From: Paracentrotus lividus
Lineage: Eukaryota > Echinodermata > Echinoidea > Camarodonta > Echinidae
Direction: 5' to 3'
DNA: 64,000 nucleotides
Assembly: GCA_940671915.1 (NCBI GenBank)
Contig: CALNVZ010003433.1
Span: forward strand, 30,156,654 to 30,220,653
The position numbers and the translations under genes were made by a program. This document shows, piece by piece, positions 45,701 through 55,067 of the stretch. Positions within the stretch are counted from its first letter, which is position 1. Every line of letters starts with the position of its first letter. Below the pieces are notes generated by a model. It ran no database searches. It was not told the origin of the DNA and saw nothing but the letters and a program-made list of their open reading frames with translations.

Positions 45701-46791
45701 TCATACCAAATAAAGATAATATTGGAACATAATTTTTATGTGGTCAAACTGTTACTTTTCACAATTGTGTTTTTTTCCTATGAATGTATCATTATACCCT
45801 CTGAATTGTGATAATGTTTCCAAGTACATATTTCCAATGCCTTGAAGAGATAGTGTAATAGAACAGGCTCTTTATTCTTGAAGTTGGTGGGTTTTTATTT
45901 TATTTTATTTTCTCTGTTTTGCAGGCTGCACCAGTAGAGGCAATCCCTGAGCATTCCTTTGCTCAACCAGCTAGGGTAGCCCCGCCTAAAGCTGAGCCTC
46001 GCCACAAGACCAACCATGATAGAATACGAAGATCAGGTGCACAGGGAGCAGTCCTGCAGAGACAACGACAGGTCAGTGGTGATGGAGATACATCCTCAAG
46101 CACTGAAGGACAGTATCAGTCCTCCATCGTGTCACGCTACGGGAGCAGCGACGAAGACGAAGGCTCACAAAAGGGGACTTCATCCGGGGGTCGTATACGG
46201 TTACGCCTCACCAAGAGCCTTCTGGTGGAATCCAAAGTCAAGTCACGCGATCGGTCGTTCACCAGTGAGAGCGATGACTCAGTACTGTCCTCCCCTACAA
46301 AACCAAAGCGTCGGAAAAGCCAGCTTGAAGCGCTTCTTAGCTCAGATTCGTTGGACAGTAGCGATTATTCGCCTTCGGTTGACTACAGGACTAAGGGGAG
46401 TGTGTGGAAGGTTAGTGATAGGAGCAGCAAAGATTCGTTTTCATTCCAGGGCGGCGAGAATCCCTCTGCCGCTCACATTGATGCAATAATGGACGAAGAC
46501 AGTGAGGATAAAGACGTTCTCCAGGAGCAAATGGACAGCGCCGTCAACAGTATTCTTTTTCTACAGAACACCGGTGGACCTCTGGATAACTTGCGCAATG
46601 CCAGCCTTGCCGATATAAGCTTCGATCAGGATGATGTGTTTGACAGTGCAGATGATTCAGCAGTCTTCAACCTGGAAGATTACGCTAATACCACTTTCTT
46701 GGAGGAGAACAATGCAGCCGCAGCCGGGTTGGAGAATGAGTTAACCAGTATGGAAAGTGATGTGGAAGAAGCAGTTCGGAGCATATTGTGA
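27753..46791 (+). CDS. BICRA: BICRA/BICRAL homologue (GLTSCR1-domain subunit of the ncBAF complex)
   Basis: The protein is the defining subunit of the non-canonical BAF (GBAF) SWI/SNF remodeller, which also contains BRD9. Vertebrates have two paralogues, BICRA and BICRAL; this appears to be the single invertebrate orthologue. Evidence: the first codons MDDGRCLLDVIDDPDALTSF match the MDDEDGRCLLDVICDPQAL start of human BICRA. The C-terminal third has the GLTSCR1 domain: a YNEAIQRLLPYH helix, then LMAKKKKMLDKFQYLLYQES, then SSENVMLGRLFLQDE, in three exons. Gln/Ser/Pro-rich regions lie between. The tail (KPKRRKSQLEALLSSDS, acidic segments, EEAVRSIL stop) parallels the vertebrate C-terminus. Exons: 27753-27787, 28358-28427, 31040-36308, 36675-36983, 37449-37592, 37981-38241, 38907-39041, 40287-40355, 42109-42284, 42673-42821, 44370-44464, 44894-44996, 45351-45415, 45925-46791. 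All junctions are in phase except within exon 3, whose first 3.7 kb is frame-broken. Confidence 0.9.
28358..28427 (+). CDS. BICRA: BICRA coding exon 2
   Basis: Acceptor GTTTCAG, 70 nt, donor GTAAGT. It encodes DDPDALTSFLDKPDEFGLDS ADLE, matching the CDPQALNDFLHGSEKLDSDDL segment of human BICRA, and returns the frame to phase 0. Confidence 0.92.
28750..29941. mobile_element. 1.2 kb hAT-like non-autonomous element in BICRA intron 2
   Basis: The left end CAACGCTCAACACTAA and the inverted right end CAGGGCTCAACATTAA form diverged terminal repeats. Outside them ATTATGA is duplicated exactly (28743-28749 and 29942-29948), consistent with an 8-bp hAT duplication with one changed base. The interior has GGTTGCCC and GGCGCCCGGGCGCCC palindromes and no intact reading frame. 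Confidence 0.7.
30237..30900 (-). mobile_element. 5'-truncated LINE: 3' end of a reverse transcriptase ORF (zf-RVT region)
   Basis: An open frame at 30872-30432 (146 codons) encodes a retroelement C-terminus: IQFNFKYMYNLIPTLSNLKKW, then CEECGQVGDIIHMFWFCTEV with the Cys-x2-Cys...His...Cys arrangement of the zinc-binding domain after non-LTR reverse transcriptases, then LFWKYI. Downstream in another frame comes LRKRYDDEKCKRKEHELAKM, resembling the end of L1-like ORF2, so the copy is frame-shifted as well as truncated. No catalytic RT core is present; it cannot move by itself. It sits in BICRA intron 2, antisense to the gene. Confidence 0.75.
31040..36308 (+). CDS. BICRA: BICRA exon 3: giant Gln/Ser/Pro-rich exon, frame-broken before about 34725
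   Basis: Acceptor GATACACAG, donor GCTGTAAGT at 36309. From 34725 to 36308 a single frame stays open for 528 codons: MALKGLQSPQN..., Gln-rich helices (KQQQLAKQQQMAKQQQ-like around 35085), polyproline near 35610, VFEFDDDDPVPVKVENKFSR near 35716, ending FKPKA. Upstream, coding-like text (SSPDISNSPSSPKANMLTGP; LPETPSSVLMRLENIS; DDLFGKPESKETGGGSVQIQ; LQLQQLQRHMNPANVENAA) continues but hops among all three frames every 50-150 nt. Composition remains Gln/Ser/Thr/Pro-rich in each fragment, so the breaks look like scattered small indels in a recently coding sequence. Either assembly errors or a damaged allele. The disordered transactivation-like middle is typical of the family. Confidence 0.75.
34350..34730 (+). 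repeat. BICRA: PPSxGxPLxSPQG coding repeat
   Basis: About seven imperfect units with consensus PPSTGQPLQSPQG (variants SVGHPLPSPQG, GQPLPSPQGMPVQSP) of roughly 27-54 nt. The units fall in frames 0, 2, 0, 2, 1 and 0 in succession, so at least five indels separate them. Confidence 0.7.
36675..36983 (+). CDS. BICRA: BICRA exon 4 (coiled-coil-like)
   Basis: 309 nt, acceptor AAATATCAG, donor GTAAGC, phase 0 to 0. It encodes SLHSVQGFIRQLEGIINRTP and EAMLQQLLDLQQKINNQARA, a charged/Gln-rich helical segment, then Ala/Pro/Ser-rich linker ending GHGFQ. Confidence 0.88.
37449..37592 (+). CDS. BICRA: BICRA exon 5
   Basis: 144 nt, acceptor TTGTACAG, donor GTAATG, phase 0 to 0. NTTNSGIFSMAGPGPSGSTA through ASQVGGQYK: low-complexity Ala/Ser/Thr-rich linker. 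Recognised by phase and position, not by homology. Confidence 0.75.
37981..38241 (+). CDS. BICRA: BICRA exon 6
   Basis: 261 nt after a TTTTTAG acceptor, donor GTTTGT, phase 0 to 0. Ala/Ser-rich (SASSSAAATAASVAGAVAAQ) then FQHIFTTNIVQLVGK. The weak donor fits because both flanking phases are kept. Confidence 0.72.
38711..38869. mobile_element. 159-bp palindromic MITE 37 bp upstream of BICRA exon 7
   Basis: The ends GGGCCCCGTAACACAAAGGT and its inverse continue through TTGCAATCAATCGC-like sequence, giving arms of about 36 bp. Flanking CCTG/CTGG may be the target duplication. It ends 37 nt before exon 7, so the polypyrimidine tract of exon 7 (TCTGCCTTTCTCTTGCAG) begins just outside it. Confidence 0.8.
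38907..39041 (+). CDS. BICRA: BICRA exon 7
   Basis: 135 nt, acceptor TTGCAG, donor GTACAT, phase 0 to 0. NLTPQQQDVLRRLQDQLKNM and TPQQQQEFYRQQQLKLNQGQ: a Gln-rich amphipathic helix repeated twice around TPQQQ. Confidence 0.85.
39331..40118. mobile_element. 788-bp inverted-repeat element with G/C-homopolymer subtermini (copy 1)
   Basis: The left end TAACCCTCAAAAGACTGGGG and inverted right end TAACCCTCATTAGACTGGGG are followed by G and C runs. The GC-rich subterminal zone carries CGCGCGA and AGCCGAGATCTT; the centre is AT-rich. It shares internal sequence with the element at 47580-48305 (CGTGATTT(T/C)G(T/G)GTACAAA, TTATTCATAAA). It lies in BICRA intron 7. Confidence 0.7.
40287..40355 (+). CDS. 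BICRA: BICRA exon 8
   Basis: 69 nt after TTTTTTTTCAG, donor GTATAT, phase 0 to 0: ASDAVGAPVQPVQQPTSSTP TPK. Small linker exon supported by splice signals and phase. Confidence 0.75.
40761..41867. mobile_element. 1.1 kb hAT-like element in BICRA intron 8
   Basis: Terminal repeats CAGGGCTCGAA and inverted CAGGCCTCGAA, flanked by CTATAC on both sides (40755-40760 and 41868-41873), extendable to 7-8 bp depending on where the end is placed. GC-richer than the surrounding intron, with TTGCCG/TGCCC-rich stretches near both ends. No intact transposase frame. Confidence 0.7.
42109..42284 (+). CDS. BICRA: BICRA exon 9 (basic/proline-rich linker)
   Basis: 176 nt, acceptor GTTAACAG, donor GTGAGT, phase 0 to 2. 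A basic run GRGKTKKKGSKGSPKG (possible nuclear localisation signal), then LSPPPPPKAPTPPPAAAE immediately before the GLTSCR1 domain. Confidence 0.85.
42673..42821 (+). CDS. BICRA: BICRA exon 10: start of GLTSCR1 domain
   Basis: 149 nt, acceptor TTTGCAG, donor GTGAGT. RERRDLDKYCTENIQFKTSF and SYNEAIQRLLPYHIAHEKIP correspond to the FLEHLHKHQG...F.SFEDALHRLLPYHVYQG segment of vertebrate BICRA. The RLLPYH core is diagnostic. Confidence 0.95.
42890..44310. repeat. GAT/GGT trinucleotide microsatellite, split by a transposon
   Basis: GATGAT, GATGGT and GTTGAT units at 42890-43081 and again at 44029-44310, with the hAT-like element between. Open frames rich in H or I/T on the opposite strand are artefacts. 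Confidence 0.85.
43082..44028. mobile_element. 947-bp hAT-like element inside a GAT microsatellite (BICRA intron 10)
   Basis: Perfect 14-bp inverted ends CAGAGCTGCCAACC / GGTTGGCAGCTCTG. Internal subterminal repeats include CCGCGTAAG-AATTACGA near the right end and AAAATTACGAATTTTTG near the left. It interrupts a (GATGRT)n tract (about 42890-43080 and 44029-44310), so the target duplication is masked by the microsatellite. CpG-rich middle (43290-43470). Confidence 0.8.
44370..44464 (+). CDS. BICRA: BICRA exon 11: GLTSCR1 domain middle
   Basis: 95 nt, acceptor CTTTACAG, donor GTAAGT. TESSFNEISNNLMAKKKKML DKFQYLLYQESM matches the EEFETVSTQLLKRTQAMLNKYRLLLLEES segment. Confidence 0.95.
44762..44900 (+). 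repeat. BICRA: Triplicated splice-acceptor segment in BICRA intron 11
   Basis: Three tandem copies, 60 and 65 bp apart, of a pyrimidine tract + AG + ATTGAGG-like start: AG at 44767-44768 (ATCGAGGTATAA), 44827-44828 (ATTGAAATAAAT) and 44892-44893 (ATTGAGGTGCCG, the true exon 12). The two upstream copies meet stop codons at once if used. Confidence 0.75.
44894..44996 (+). CDS. BICRA: BICRA exon 12: GLTSCR1 domain end
   Basis: 103 nt, acceptor GTGTAG, donor GTGGGT, phase 0 to 1. IEVPSSENVMLGRLFLQDET matches the VSPSAEMVMIDRMFIQEEKT stretch of vertebrate BICRA; then AALQEERKRAEAKE. Confidence 0.94.
45351..45415 (+). CDS. BICRA: BICRA exon 13
   Basis: 65 nt, acceptor ATCCATACAG, donor GTAACA: (A)QVESLIPKIESNPDQGPSNA Q. 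Linker between domain and tail; phase 1 in and 0 out fit both neighbours. Confidence 0.85.
45925..46791 (+). CDS. BICRA: BICRA terminal coding exon (exon 14)
   Basis: 867 nt from acceptor TTTTGCAG to TGA at 46789-46791. Basic segment NHDRIRRSGAQG, Ser-rich and acidic stretches, GGRIRLRLTKSLL, a KPKRRKSQLEALLSSDS motif like the AKRRKSESPDVDQASFSSDS of human BICRA, and acidic helices with MDSAVNSILFLQ and finally EEAVRSIL. The two xAVxSIL motifs parallel the SAIDSILNLQ and AAVNSILE endings of vertebrate BICRA and BICRAL. Confidence 0.93.
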   Translation, partial: AAPVEAIPEHSFAQPARVAPPKAEPRHKTNHDRIRRSGAQGAVLQRQRQVSGDGDTSSSTEGQYQSSIVSRYGSSDEDEGSQKGTSSGGRIRLRLTKSLLVESKVKSRDRSFTSESDDSVLSSPTKPKRRKSQLEALLSSDSLDSSDYSPSVDYRTKGSVWKVSDRSSKDSFSFQGGENPSAAHIDAIMDEDSEDKDVLQEQMDSAVNSILFLQNTGGPLDNLRNASLADISFDQDDVFDSADDSAVFNLEDYANTTFLEENNAAAAGLENELTSMESDVEEAVRSIL

Positions 46792-47579
46792 TCAAAGATG
46801 CTAGCAATAATGTTGCCAATTTCAAGAGCAGGATATCTAGTGTGATGGGATACGTTTTTTTTTTATTTTTTATGAACGGACGACTGCAGTCATTTCACTG
46901 TGGAGAGCCATTGAAACTTTGAAAGATATTACTAATAAGTATGTATCTTGAATCTTGTGTGTGAATACATTGTAGTATTCAAAATATAATTTGCAGCAGG
47001 AATATCTGCGGTAAAAAACTGACAAAATAGTTGTCAACATTCAAGCTGGCTTACAAGAAAAATTATATTACAGAACTTGTATTTCAACAGAGAATAGTTG
47101 AAAAGTCCCTGTTATATGTTTTCATTTTGACTACTTCTGGGTTTTGATAGTGCTTAGATCACATTTGCTTCTGATATTTTCTGTAGGGAGCTTGTATCGC
47201 CATTCAATTTTAACCTCTGTACTGAGGAAGCAGGCAGTTGTTAGATATCATACTAAATCATTTGTTTGAGTAATCTAGCCTCTGAATTTATCAACACAAA
47301 TTATGCTGTCTGGGCCAAAGAAACCTGCAATGCATCGCAAACCATGCCTGGGAACAATTTTGATCTAAGCATATGTAATGAGTAGTATCAATTGTGGTAA
47401 CTGAGCCATTTACAATGTAGATGTTGAAAATTGCATTTTTGTTTCACTTAACTGCATTGTAATGGAACTGCCCTTGCTTACATCCAATGTACGCACACAA
47501 GTTGTGTGCATTGTCCGTACTAAAGAAAAACATTGGATAATGTGGTTTCATGTCGTACTTTTCCCATTCAGTATTTAGC

Positions 47580-48232
47580 TTAGGCCTGGGGGGGGGGGCG
47601 GATTCGGGCCCCCCCCCCCTCGACGTTTCGCGCAAGATCTCGGTAACACATAAAGCTGTAATAAAGACCAAATTCGCGACGTCCGGGTACGCGGTTCTTA
47701 AGTTACGCAACATTTTGTACATGCTCGTCAGACCGAAAATTGCTCAAAACGTGATTTCGGGTACAAATCCAATACAAATGTATTTATTCATAAATGTATG
47801 ATTATTTTTGCTTTTACTGCTTCAAATTAATTAGTTTTTGGTTCTTTGTGGTCTTGATAATGTTGCCGACATTTCTCATTGAAAAAACAATAAAAAACAA
47901 AAAGTCGAAAAACAAAGAAATACATAAGAAATTAAAAAAACAATGAAATACATAAGAAATGAAACTTGATACAGAATTTTTTTTGAAATCCATTTCATCA
48001 GAATCTCACAAAGAGCTTATAAATGAAAAATTAGCAACTTTGGAGCATTATTTAATGAATTAGAGCAATGTGTAAATATATGCATAAATTAGCATAATTA
48101 ATTAATACCGAAAAATTTTCGGAACATTTGACTATGCAATTTTGGAGATAACATCCTAGGTTACGCGCGTGGCGATTTTCGTCGCGATCGCGCGGTCGAC
48201 AGCCAAGATCTCGGGGGGGGGGGCGGAATCAG

Positions 48233-48264
<32 letters not shown>

Positions 48265-48305
48265 AGTCATGAGATGACCTAAAAAATCCAGGCCTTTTAG
48301 GGTTT
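47580..48305. mobile_element. G/C-homopolymer inverted-repeat element (copy 2)
   Basis: TTAGGCCTGGGG + G run at the left; C run + CCAGTCATGAG, then CCAGGCCTTTTAGGG at the right. Internal text matches copy 1 at 39331-40118 (GTGATTTCGGGTACAAA, TTATTCATAAATGTATGATT, GCATAAATTAGCATAATTAATT). The C run at 48233-48264 is 32 nt long. The extra right-hand tail suggests a secondary rearrangement. Confidence 0.6.
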
Positions 48306-50343
48306 AATCACTGAAAAACTATATGCAAGGAGCACTTCAAAATATTTATTCTTTATACAAGAGGATTGCATAAAAAATTGACTGCACTCTATCTTATCCA
48401 TCATAGACTCTGAATAAATGTGAACTTGTCTGTTGTAGGCCATATGAAATAATCAAATGCAATATCTTTAATTTAGTTTTCTACTTTTTTTTTAAATAAT
48501 GAAATAATCTTATTTTTTATTATTATTGGATTTTCCCTCTATAATGTGCCAAAATGATAAACTAAGAAATATTGTCAGCACTTGTTGAATATTTAGGGAG
48601 ATTTTTCTTTTCTCTCTCTACACATGAATGGCTACATGTACTTTTAAATGTAAACAAATCATTTATCTTGCCATTTTTGCAGTACAAGTATGTAATTGGC
48701 TATAGTTTGATTCCAGTTTTACAAGCACAAGGAAAATCAACTTGTTATGCCTGTGCTGATTACAATGGGAGTTGTTGACTGTATTAGCTTAATTGCACAG
48801 AGAGAATGCCACTCTAGCTCTTTGCAAAGGGTATCAAACTAAAGTACATGTACAATGTATTCTCAATCCTGAGTTGTTTAATTTGATAAATGATAAATTT
48901 AGAATCATGTTATTGTAATTCATACAGAAAGAATCCCGATTTGGTTCTAAATAAGAACACCAGAAAAGGTTTATAATTGTAACTCTTATTTTGTTTATTC
49001 CACAATGTGCACATGTATGTGCAGTCAATTCCATTGTGATTATGTTAGGATTTTCTTTTTTTTAAATAAAAGGTGTAAAGCATGGCCAAAAATATATGTA
49101 ATAGAATAGAAATAAGAAACTAATTTCCTCTGTCATTTAGATACCAAAATTAGCTCTCGTGAATAGTAACACATCTGGCACTTTTCCAAGATTTAAAATT
49201 TTTCAAATGCTCAATAAATAAAAAGAATTGTGCAGAAAATGTTCATTTATATTCAACCTAAATTAAAAAAGCAAACAAGTGGTTAAAAGAGCCAATTTAT
49301 TTCATCATTATTTTTTTTTTAACCAGTACATGGAAATTGTTGGAATTTCCATCTACTCCTAATAGTTTATTGAAAAGATCCTTATCTCATTGATATTTTA
49401 AGTTTACTTGAAGAGTATATTTAAACCTACCAGAGGAGGTTTTTTTCTGCATTTTGCTACAAAATTTTGTTCTTCATAATAATGAGCACAACATCTGCCA
49501 GCATATTAAATAAAAATAAATGCACTCTAAATGCTCACTTTTGATCTTCATTAGAATTGGGTATTAAACTACATGTAAGGCAATAATGCTACTTAATAAT
49601 GTAAAGATGTTGGACACTGTAATTGAACACGTAGAAAACAGTTCAAACCCTTGATTTTAATGGGGATCAAATATCAAATGCTTCACCCGGAAGTGTTTCT
49701 TGAACATTAACTATCCCATAATGCATTGTACTGTTCCTTGAAACTGCCGAGAGTGTTCCCTCGATGTTAACCGTCGATAGGGAAAAATTTATCATGGGGG
49801 CTGTTTTCACAAAAGCAAGAGTATACTCTGTAGCTGCATTACAACCGTCAATAGTAATATGACAATTATGTAATATTTCTTCTTTTCGTTATTTTAATTT
49901 ATTGATAAATGATGCAAGGTTTGGTCACAATTTTCTTCTGTATTTAGATTTTCCAAAAATTAAGCAAAATAATATTATAACCTTGAAGCAACTCAACACG
50001 TTAGCAGTGTTTCGTATTATTTCATTTATTAATGCTGGTTTTTCACGTAAATGATGCAAAATTTGGTCACAACTTTTTTATTTAAATTTTAACCCAACTT
50101 TGATGGATGCATAGAACCTGTTTATTTTCATGTCCTGTGTTGGGGTGGTTTGCCTTATATGTTAAAGAGGGTTGAACAAGGTTATGAGAAAGTACTGAAA
50201 TGCTACCTGAGTCTGCCTTATGATATATTTTTAGGTTATCGTATGGTTCGAAGGGAATACAAACCTAGTGAAAAGCGATATATAATGTTTTTGTTGGCAA
50301 TATGTTGAAAAGAATACCAAATATTGGGCAAAGTGTCTGCAAG

Positions 50344-50513
50344 TACAGTTCACTCTCCTTGTAATGGGCATGCACAATGAGAGACAAGGCAACTTCCCCT
50401 ATCCCAATTTGTGGAAACCTATGTGTTTACTGTTCTCTATATTGAGATATCATACATGTAGGGAGGAAATTGGCTTGATGGCTTGTACCTTGTTTTAATG
50501 GGAGTGGACTGTA
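50344..50513. mobile_element. 170-bp Tc1/mariner-type MITE (TACAGT...ACTGTA)
   Basis: TACAGTTCACTCTCCTTGTAATGGG at the left and the inverse of AATGGGAGTGGACTGTA at the right, consistent with TA + CAGT ends. Short related element at 51191-51281 and a decayed one at about 37636-37731. Confidence 0.55.
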
Positions 50514-51190
50514 TTGAAATATTTGGAAAATGCTGGATCAAAGTATTTTCAAGAGTTTATTTTGTAAATGTGCATTACACATTGAGTCTGTAATTGTTTC
50601 GTGCTTATGGTGGTCTCTCTGTATGTCGGTATGTTTTTGTTTTCAATGTTTCATTGTTTGTCTTCTTGTTTTGTTTCCGTTTAATGCTCGTCTGTTTGTT
50701 TTTCTTTCTATGCGGAGAGGATAAACTGAGAGAAATAATAAAAAGTGACAAAAATGTGAAATGAGATATTCAGTGTTATTTTTTCCCTGTGAGAGCTAGT
50801 CAGAAAGTATGTAACTTTTAAAGCCCTTCTGTCATTATTCCAAAGTTCTCATTGTCCCTATTTGCTTACATGTATCCTGAAGTTTCAAACACCCGAAAGT
50901 GTAAAAGAATTTGTTAATCTAACAATGAAACGACTGCAACACTATAACCCTATTTCTATAGCAAACCTTAAATCATATTGGATCAATGAACCCTTATTTC
51001 AATTTCACATTAACACATCAAATATAACTTTTGGTGAATCAAACCTTCAGAATATCAAACTATATTCATTTTTTTTTTTAATGAACCTTCACAATTTTAT
51101 GCACAGCCACTGTGAGAGGTGAAAGATTGTATTCTCATGAAAATTGATAATACTAAAAATTCAAACTACAAGAGTTGATATATACTTTTA

Positions 51191-51281
51191 TACAGTCCAC
51201 CCTCATTGTTACAAGATACTCCAAACCAAGCAAATTATCTTGTACATTTATCCATGCTTGTTATAAAAGGAGTGGACTGTA
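51191..51281. mobile_element. 91-bp TACAGTCCAC MITE
   Basis: TACAGTCCACCCTCATTGTTACAAG opposite CTTGTTATAAAAGGAGTGGACTGTA, almost the whole length palindromic; TA at both ends as in Tc1/mariner. Confidence 0.65.
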
Positions 51282-51660
51282 TCATGTCAAAATGCAGAGT
51301 TTTCAGTCAAATTATACTTAGATTTTCTGGTGAAAGTTTGTTGCTCAAGCATTAAGCTTATGACCTGTGTTTTATGATGCTAGAACAGATATTAAAAAGA
51401 TGGGGGAAAGAGAGAGAGGAGGAGGAAAGTGAAGAAGTAGATAAAATGGAAAAGGAGAATATAACGCAAAGGCTATCTTCCAGATTACCTTCAAATTTTT
51501 ATCAATAGGTGCAAGAGTATTTTCATATGACAAACTTCTTAATTCACATTTAATTTCTGACTAATTGTGGGCTTTTTTGTTTCTTTCTTCTTTTTCCAAT
51601 TATCTCTTTTCTCTCTTTCTCCTCTTTCCCCCTTTTCAATCTCTTATTTCTCTTGTCTTT

Positions 51661-51710
51661 ATTTCACTCTCTCTCTCTCTGTCTATCAAGGACACACACA
51701 CACACACCAC
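51661..51710. repeat. CT and CA microsatellites
   Basis: (CT)n from 51667 followed by (CA)n at 51694-51707, in the gap between the two convergent genes. Confidence 0.85.
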
Positions 51711-52698
51711 ATGATATAAATTGTTGAAGAATGAATTCATTTGAAACACTTTTTTTTTTCCTGAGAGCAAACTTTTTTTATTTTTTTATTTCTCTCCAAA
51801 CATTGTATTTTATACATCATTCATATATTAACATCTTCAAAAAAAATGTCAAAATTTACAGATCAAAACTCGAGAAAACGGCAACAAAAAAAAACTAAAG
51901 AAATCCCCACAATGGACAAACTCATCAGACGCTTGACCACAAAATTTAATACAAAAAAAAAAAAAAGAAAGAAAAGAAGCTTTAACAGAATGACCATAAA
52001 TCTATATTCTGGAAAGTTCAATATAGTTTGCAAAAGTAAGATTTGAATTTACCCAACTCTATGATAGCACACTGACTAATACCAACCAAAAAAAAATGTA
52101 CTAAAATATTTACTGTCATAGTTATAAAAAGAAATTTCTACCCATTCTAGTTATGTAACTCAATAGAAAATTACATTCTGTGTGGCTAAATTGGTGGACT
52201 AAATTTTCCTCTTTTTATTTAACATTGATACTATCACAAGAACAGTAAGAAACTGGGTATGCTAAAAAGGGTGAAATTAAATTGCATAATCCATTTAAGA
52301 GATCAAACAGAGATATACCCAACAAGAATTAAAGGCACAAATCAATATGGGGGAAATGAGTGAAAATGTGACCTTGTTGGCTGTTAAGGGTCATACAAAT
52401 ATATCACACGACCATAACTACTGAGTAACTCAACGTCAAACAAGTATTGAGAAGATGTCATAAGGACCATTTAAAACCTGTTAATTCAAACAACTTGACT
52501 GTTCAGAGACATAAGCTAAACCTGTATAAATAAATAAGAAATGCACCCCTGCTTTAAAGCACAAATATAAAATACCAAACATATTGTAGGTCTTTCAATA
52601 ATAAGTAGGGCAAACAACATAGGATTTCATTGGCTCACATCAATGTAGCTAACAGACAGAAATCAATTTGAGGAGAAATTGATTTTATCCTATTTTTC

Positions 52699-52706
<8 letters not shown>

Positions 52707-52735
<29 letters not shown>
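52707..52735. repeat. A homopolymer run
   Basis: About 29 consecutive A, in the probable Onecut 3' flank; length unreliable. Confidence 0.8.
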
Positions 52736-52737
<2 letters not shown>

Positions 52738-54816
52738 TGACCAAAAATTGTTGTTAGTGTCCTTCTACCTGGCATACGTACATTAAACACTAAACCATGA
52801 TTGTCACATTGAAGTGTATTTAGCATACCATATATGATGTCAATTGAACTTTGACCTATATGGTTATTAAAATGCACAAGAATTGAATGGAATGTGCAAA
52901 ACAGAACAAATTCTAAAATAAAGGAATGGTACAGAAGAAAGCACTAGCATCATATTGTGTATGTACACAAAGATTTTATATTGCACAAAAAACTCACACG
53001 CACACAGGAATTTGGTAGCTTATTAAAAAAAATTAATAATTACTCACATTACCATAGATTCCAAATTCTGATACCATATATACAAATCACATAATAATAT
53101 GGTTTATATTATCTATACACATAAGGAATTTCACTGACAATAAATATGGCAGTCTTGATTAAAACTTTTGAAAGCACATAATTGCTTCATAGTATGACCC
53201 TGCATTGTAATTTCTGGCAAAATGTAGGTTCATCATGTCATGTCATTATTGTTACTTCTAGAAAACAATACAATTCATTTTGATTGTGTTAATGTATATA
53301 TTAAGAAAAGGATGTGCATAAGTACTTTAAGTAAACTGGCTCATTATCCCTTATGGTCTAAAAAGATGACCTAGCGTAATTATAAAAGTTTCGCTTTTTT
53401 TGCAAAATTCATGCTCTGGATTGCTCTGCCAGTGAAACAAAGTTTCAAAAACAAAACAAATGTAATTTATTTTCTAAATACTTCAGTAAATTTAGAATGT
53501 CAATTACATTTTCCACTTTGAGGAAAGAGCCTCAATTAAGTACTGCTGTATGGCGTTTCTCTTTGGTTTTTTGTCAGAAATTTTTCATAGTTGAATTCAA
53601 AATAATGAATACAAAATTATCTGTAATGCATGGAATAACTGGTGAACTGAGAAAGGAATTAGTACATGTAGTAGAACATTACCAATTTTTTAATTGTTAA
53701 AAAAAACTAAATAATATGATGAAAGACAAAATTGGAATCAACCCCAAGGGAAAAAACATTTTTTAGTTGAGAACCGAAAGGATAACTCGTACATAATGCC
53801 TTCTGTTCCTCATCAGATGATGAGAGACATGTAATAAACAAAATAAATCAACCTATACTTATTATAAATAACACAAACTTGTTAATACAAATGGCAGACA
53901 TTACCATATGATTATGAAGGAACTGAAAAACAGTAAATGGCACATAAAAATTCACTGTTGTGTACAAATGACAACTTTAAGAAATATTTGACATTATATT
54001 TTAATTTAAGAAAAATCATGCGTGGACTGATAGAGAATGGAAATGTGTAGTTACAAAAAATGGCTCCAATTATAGCTTGCAATATGACTGGCTCAGCTGT
54101 TATATCTCTTTTACACTATGAATATACAGAGATCATAAAGTGGGCAAGAATCTTGCTTTTCACAGATTTCCTACATTTTCTGTCTACCAAAAGATGAAAA
54201 GGATTATAAAAGGAAAATTTGGAAAACGGTTTTACAAGGGTGCATCAAAAGCTTCCAAAAGTTTTGAATAATAAATTCTGGAGAAACATAATCATATCCT
54301 TTGAAAAGTTGAACTGTTGTTCTTTCATTATGATAATGCAGCAAAAAAAAAGTTCTGTTAAAAAATACCTTCTTTCCACACTGGCAAATAGCATGAAATT
54401 GAAAATAATAATCAGTGAAACTTTATCAGTTGGCTAACTAATTTATCTCTAAACTATAATAACTTCACAGCAATCTGCGTACAAAAAAAGTGTAATGGGA
54501 AAGAAAATTCTATACATACTACAATACTTTTTCAATCACATAATTGCTCCATGTAGACATAAATTAATCTCTAATTCTGCACAGCACACAAAGTTTATGA
54601 ACATAATAATACAGTGAATAAATAATATTTCAAAAACACTTTCTGGTGAAGTGAATATATATAGTACATAATAGAGATTTCAATACTTTAGCAATGGAAT
54701 GTGAAAGAAACATGGTACTTTGAAATACTTCCAAATAAATTAGTAATCTCCAACAAAATTAAAGGGATTAAGTAACTTTGTGGAGGCTTCAAAAGAAAGG
54801 AGCTTCTAGGCCCTTA

Positions 54817-55067
54817 TGCGGCGGTCACAACTCGTCGTAGCCTACGGGGCACGTGCCATCGACGTAGCCTGCGTTGCATGTGCAATGCACGCACAGGTCC
54901 TGGGTCAACTTCTGCAGTTCCTGCATTTCTGTAGTAAGGGTATTGTAAAAACCTCCTTTACGTCGTACATGCATTGTACCTGCGAGGTACCTCCGCTGCA
55001 CGATTTTTCTACGAAATCCGTCGTAGGGAGTTGCACGTCGAAGGTACGGCAAGTTGTGACCGCCGCA
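54817..55067. mobile_element. 251-bp PIF/Harbinger-like MITE
   Basis: Inverted ends TGCGGCGGTCACAACT with TTA directly repeated on both sides (54814-54816 and 55068-55070). A 3-bp TWA-type duplication is typical of PIF/Harbinger elements. GC-rich interior with diverged inverted repeats (CGTCGTAG/CTACGACG, CTACG/CGTAG), quite unlike the AT-rich flank. The 94-codon open frame across it is not a gene. Confidence 0.75.

Larger units (their letters stand above)
46792..50745 (+). other. BICRA: Probable 3' UTR of BICRA, with candidate poly(A) signals
   Basis: No coding region follows the stop. AATAAA-type signals occur near 49213 and at 50737-50742 (AATAATAAAAAGTG), among others. Long 3' UTRs are common in this kind of genome, but the true cleavage site cannot be chosen from sequence. 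A mobile element (47580-48305) and a small MITE (50344-50513) lie inside. Confidence 0.4.
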
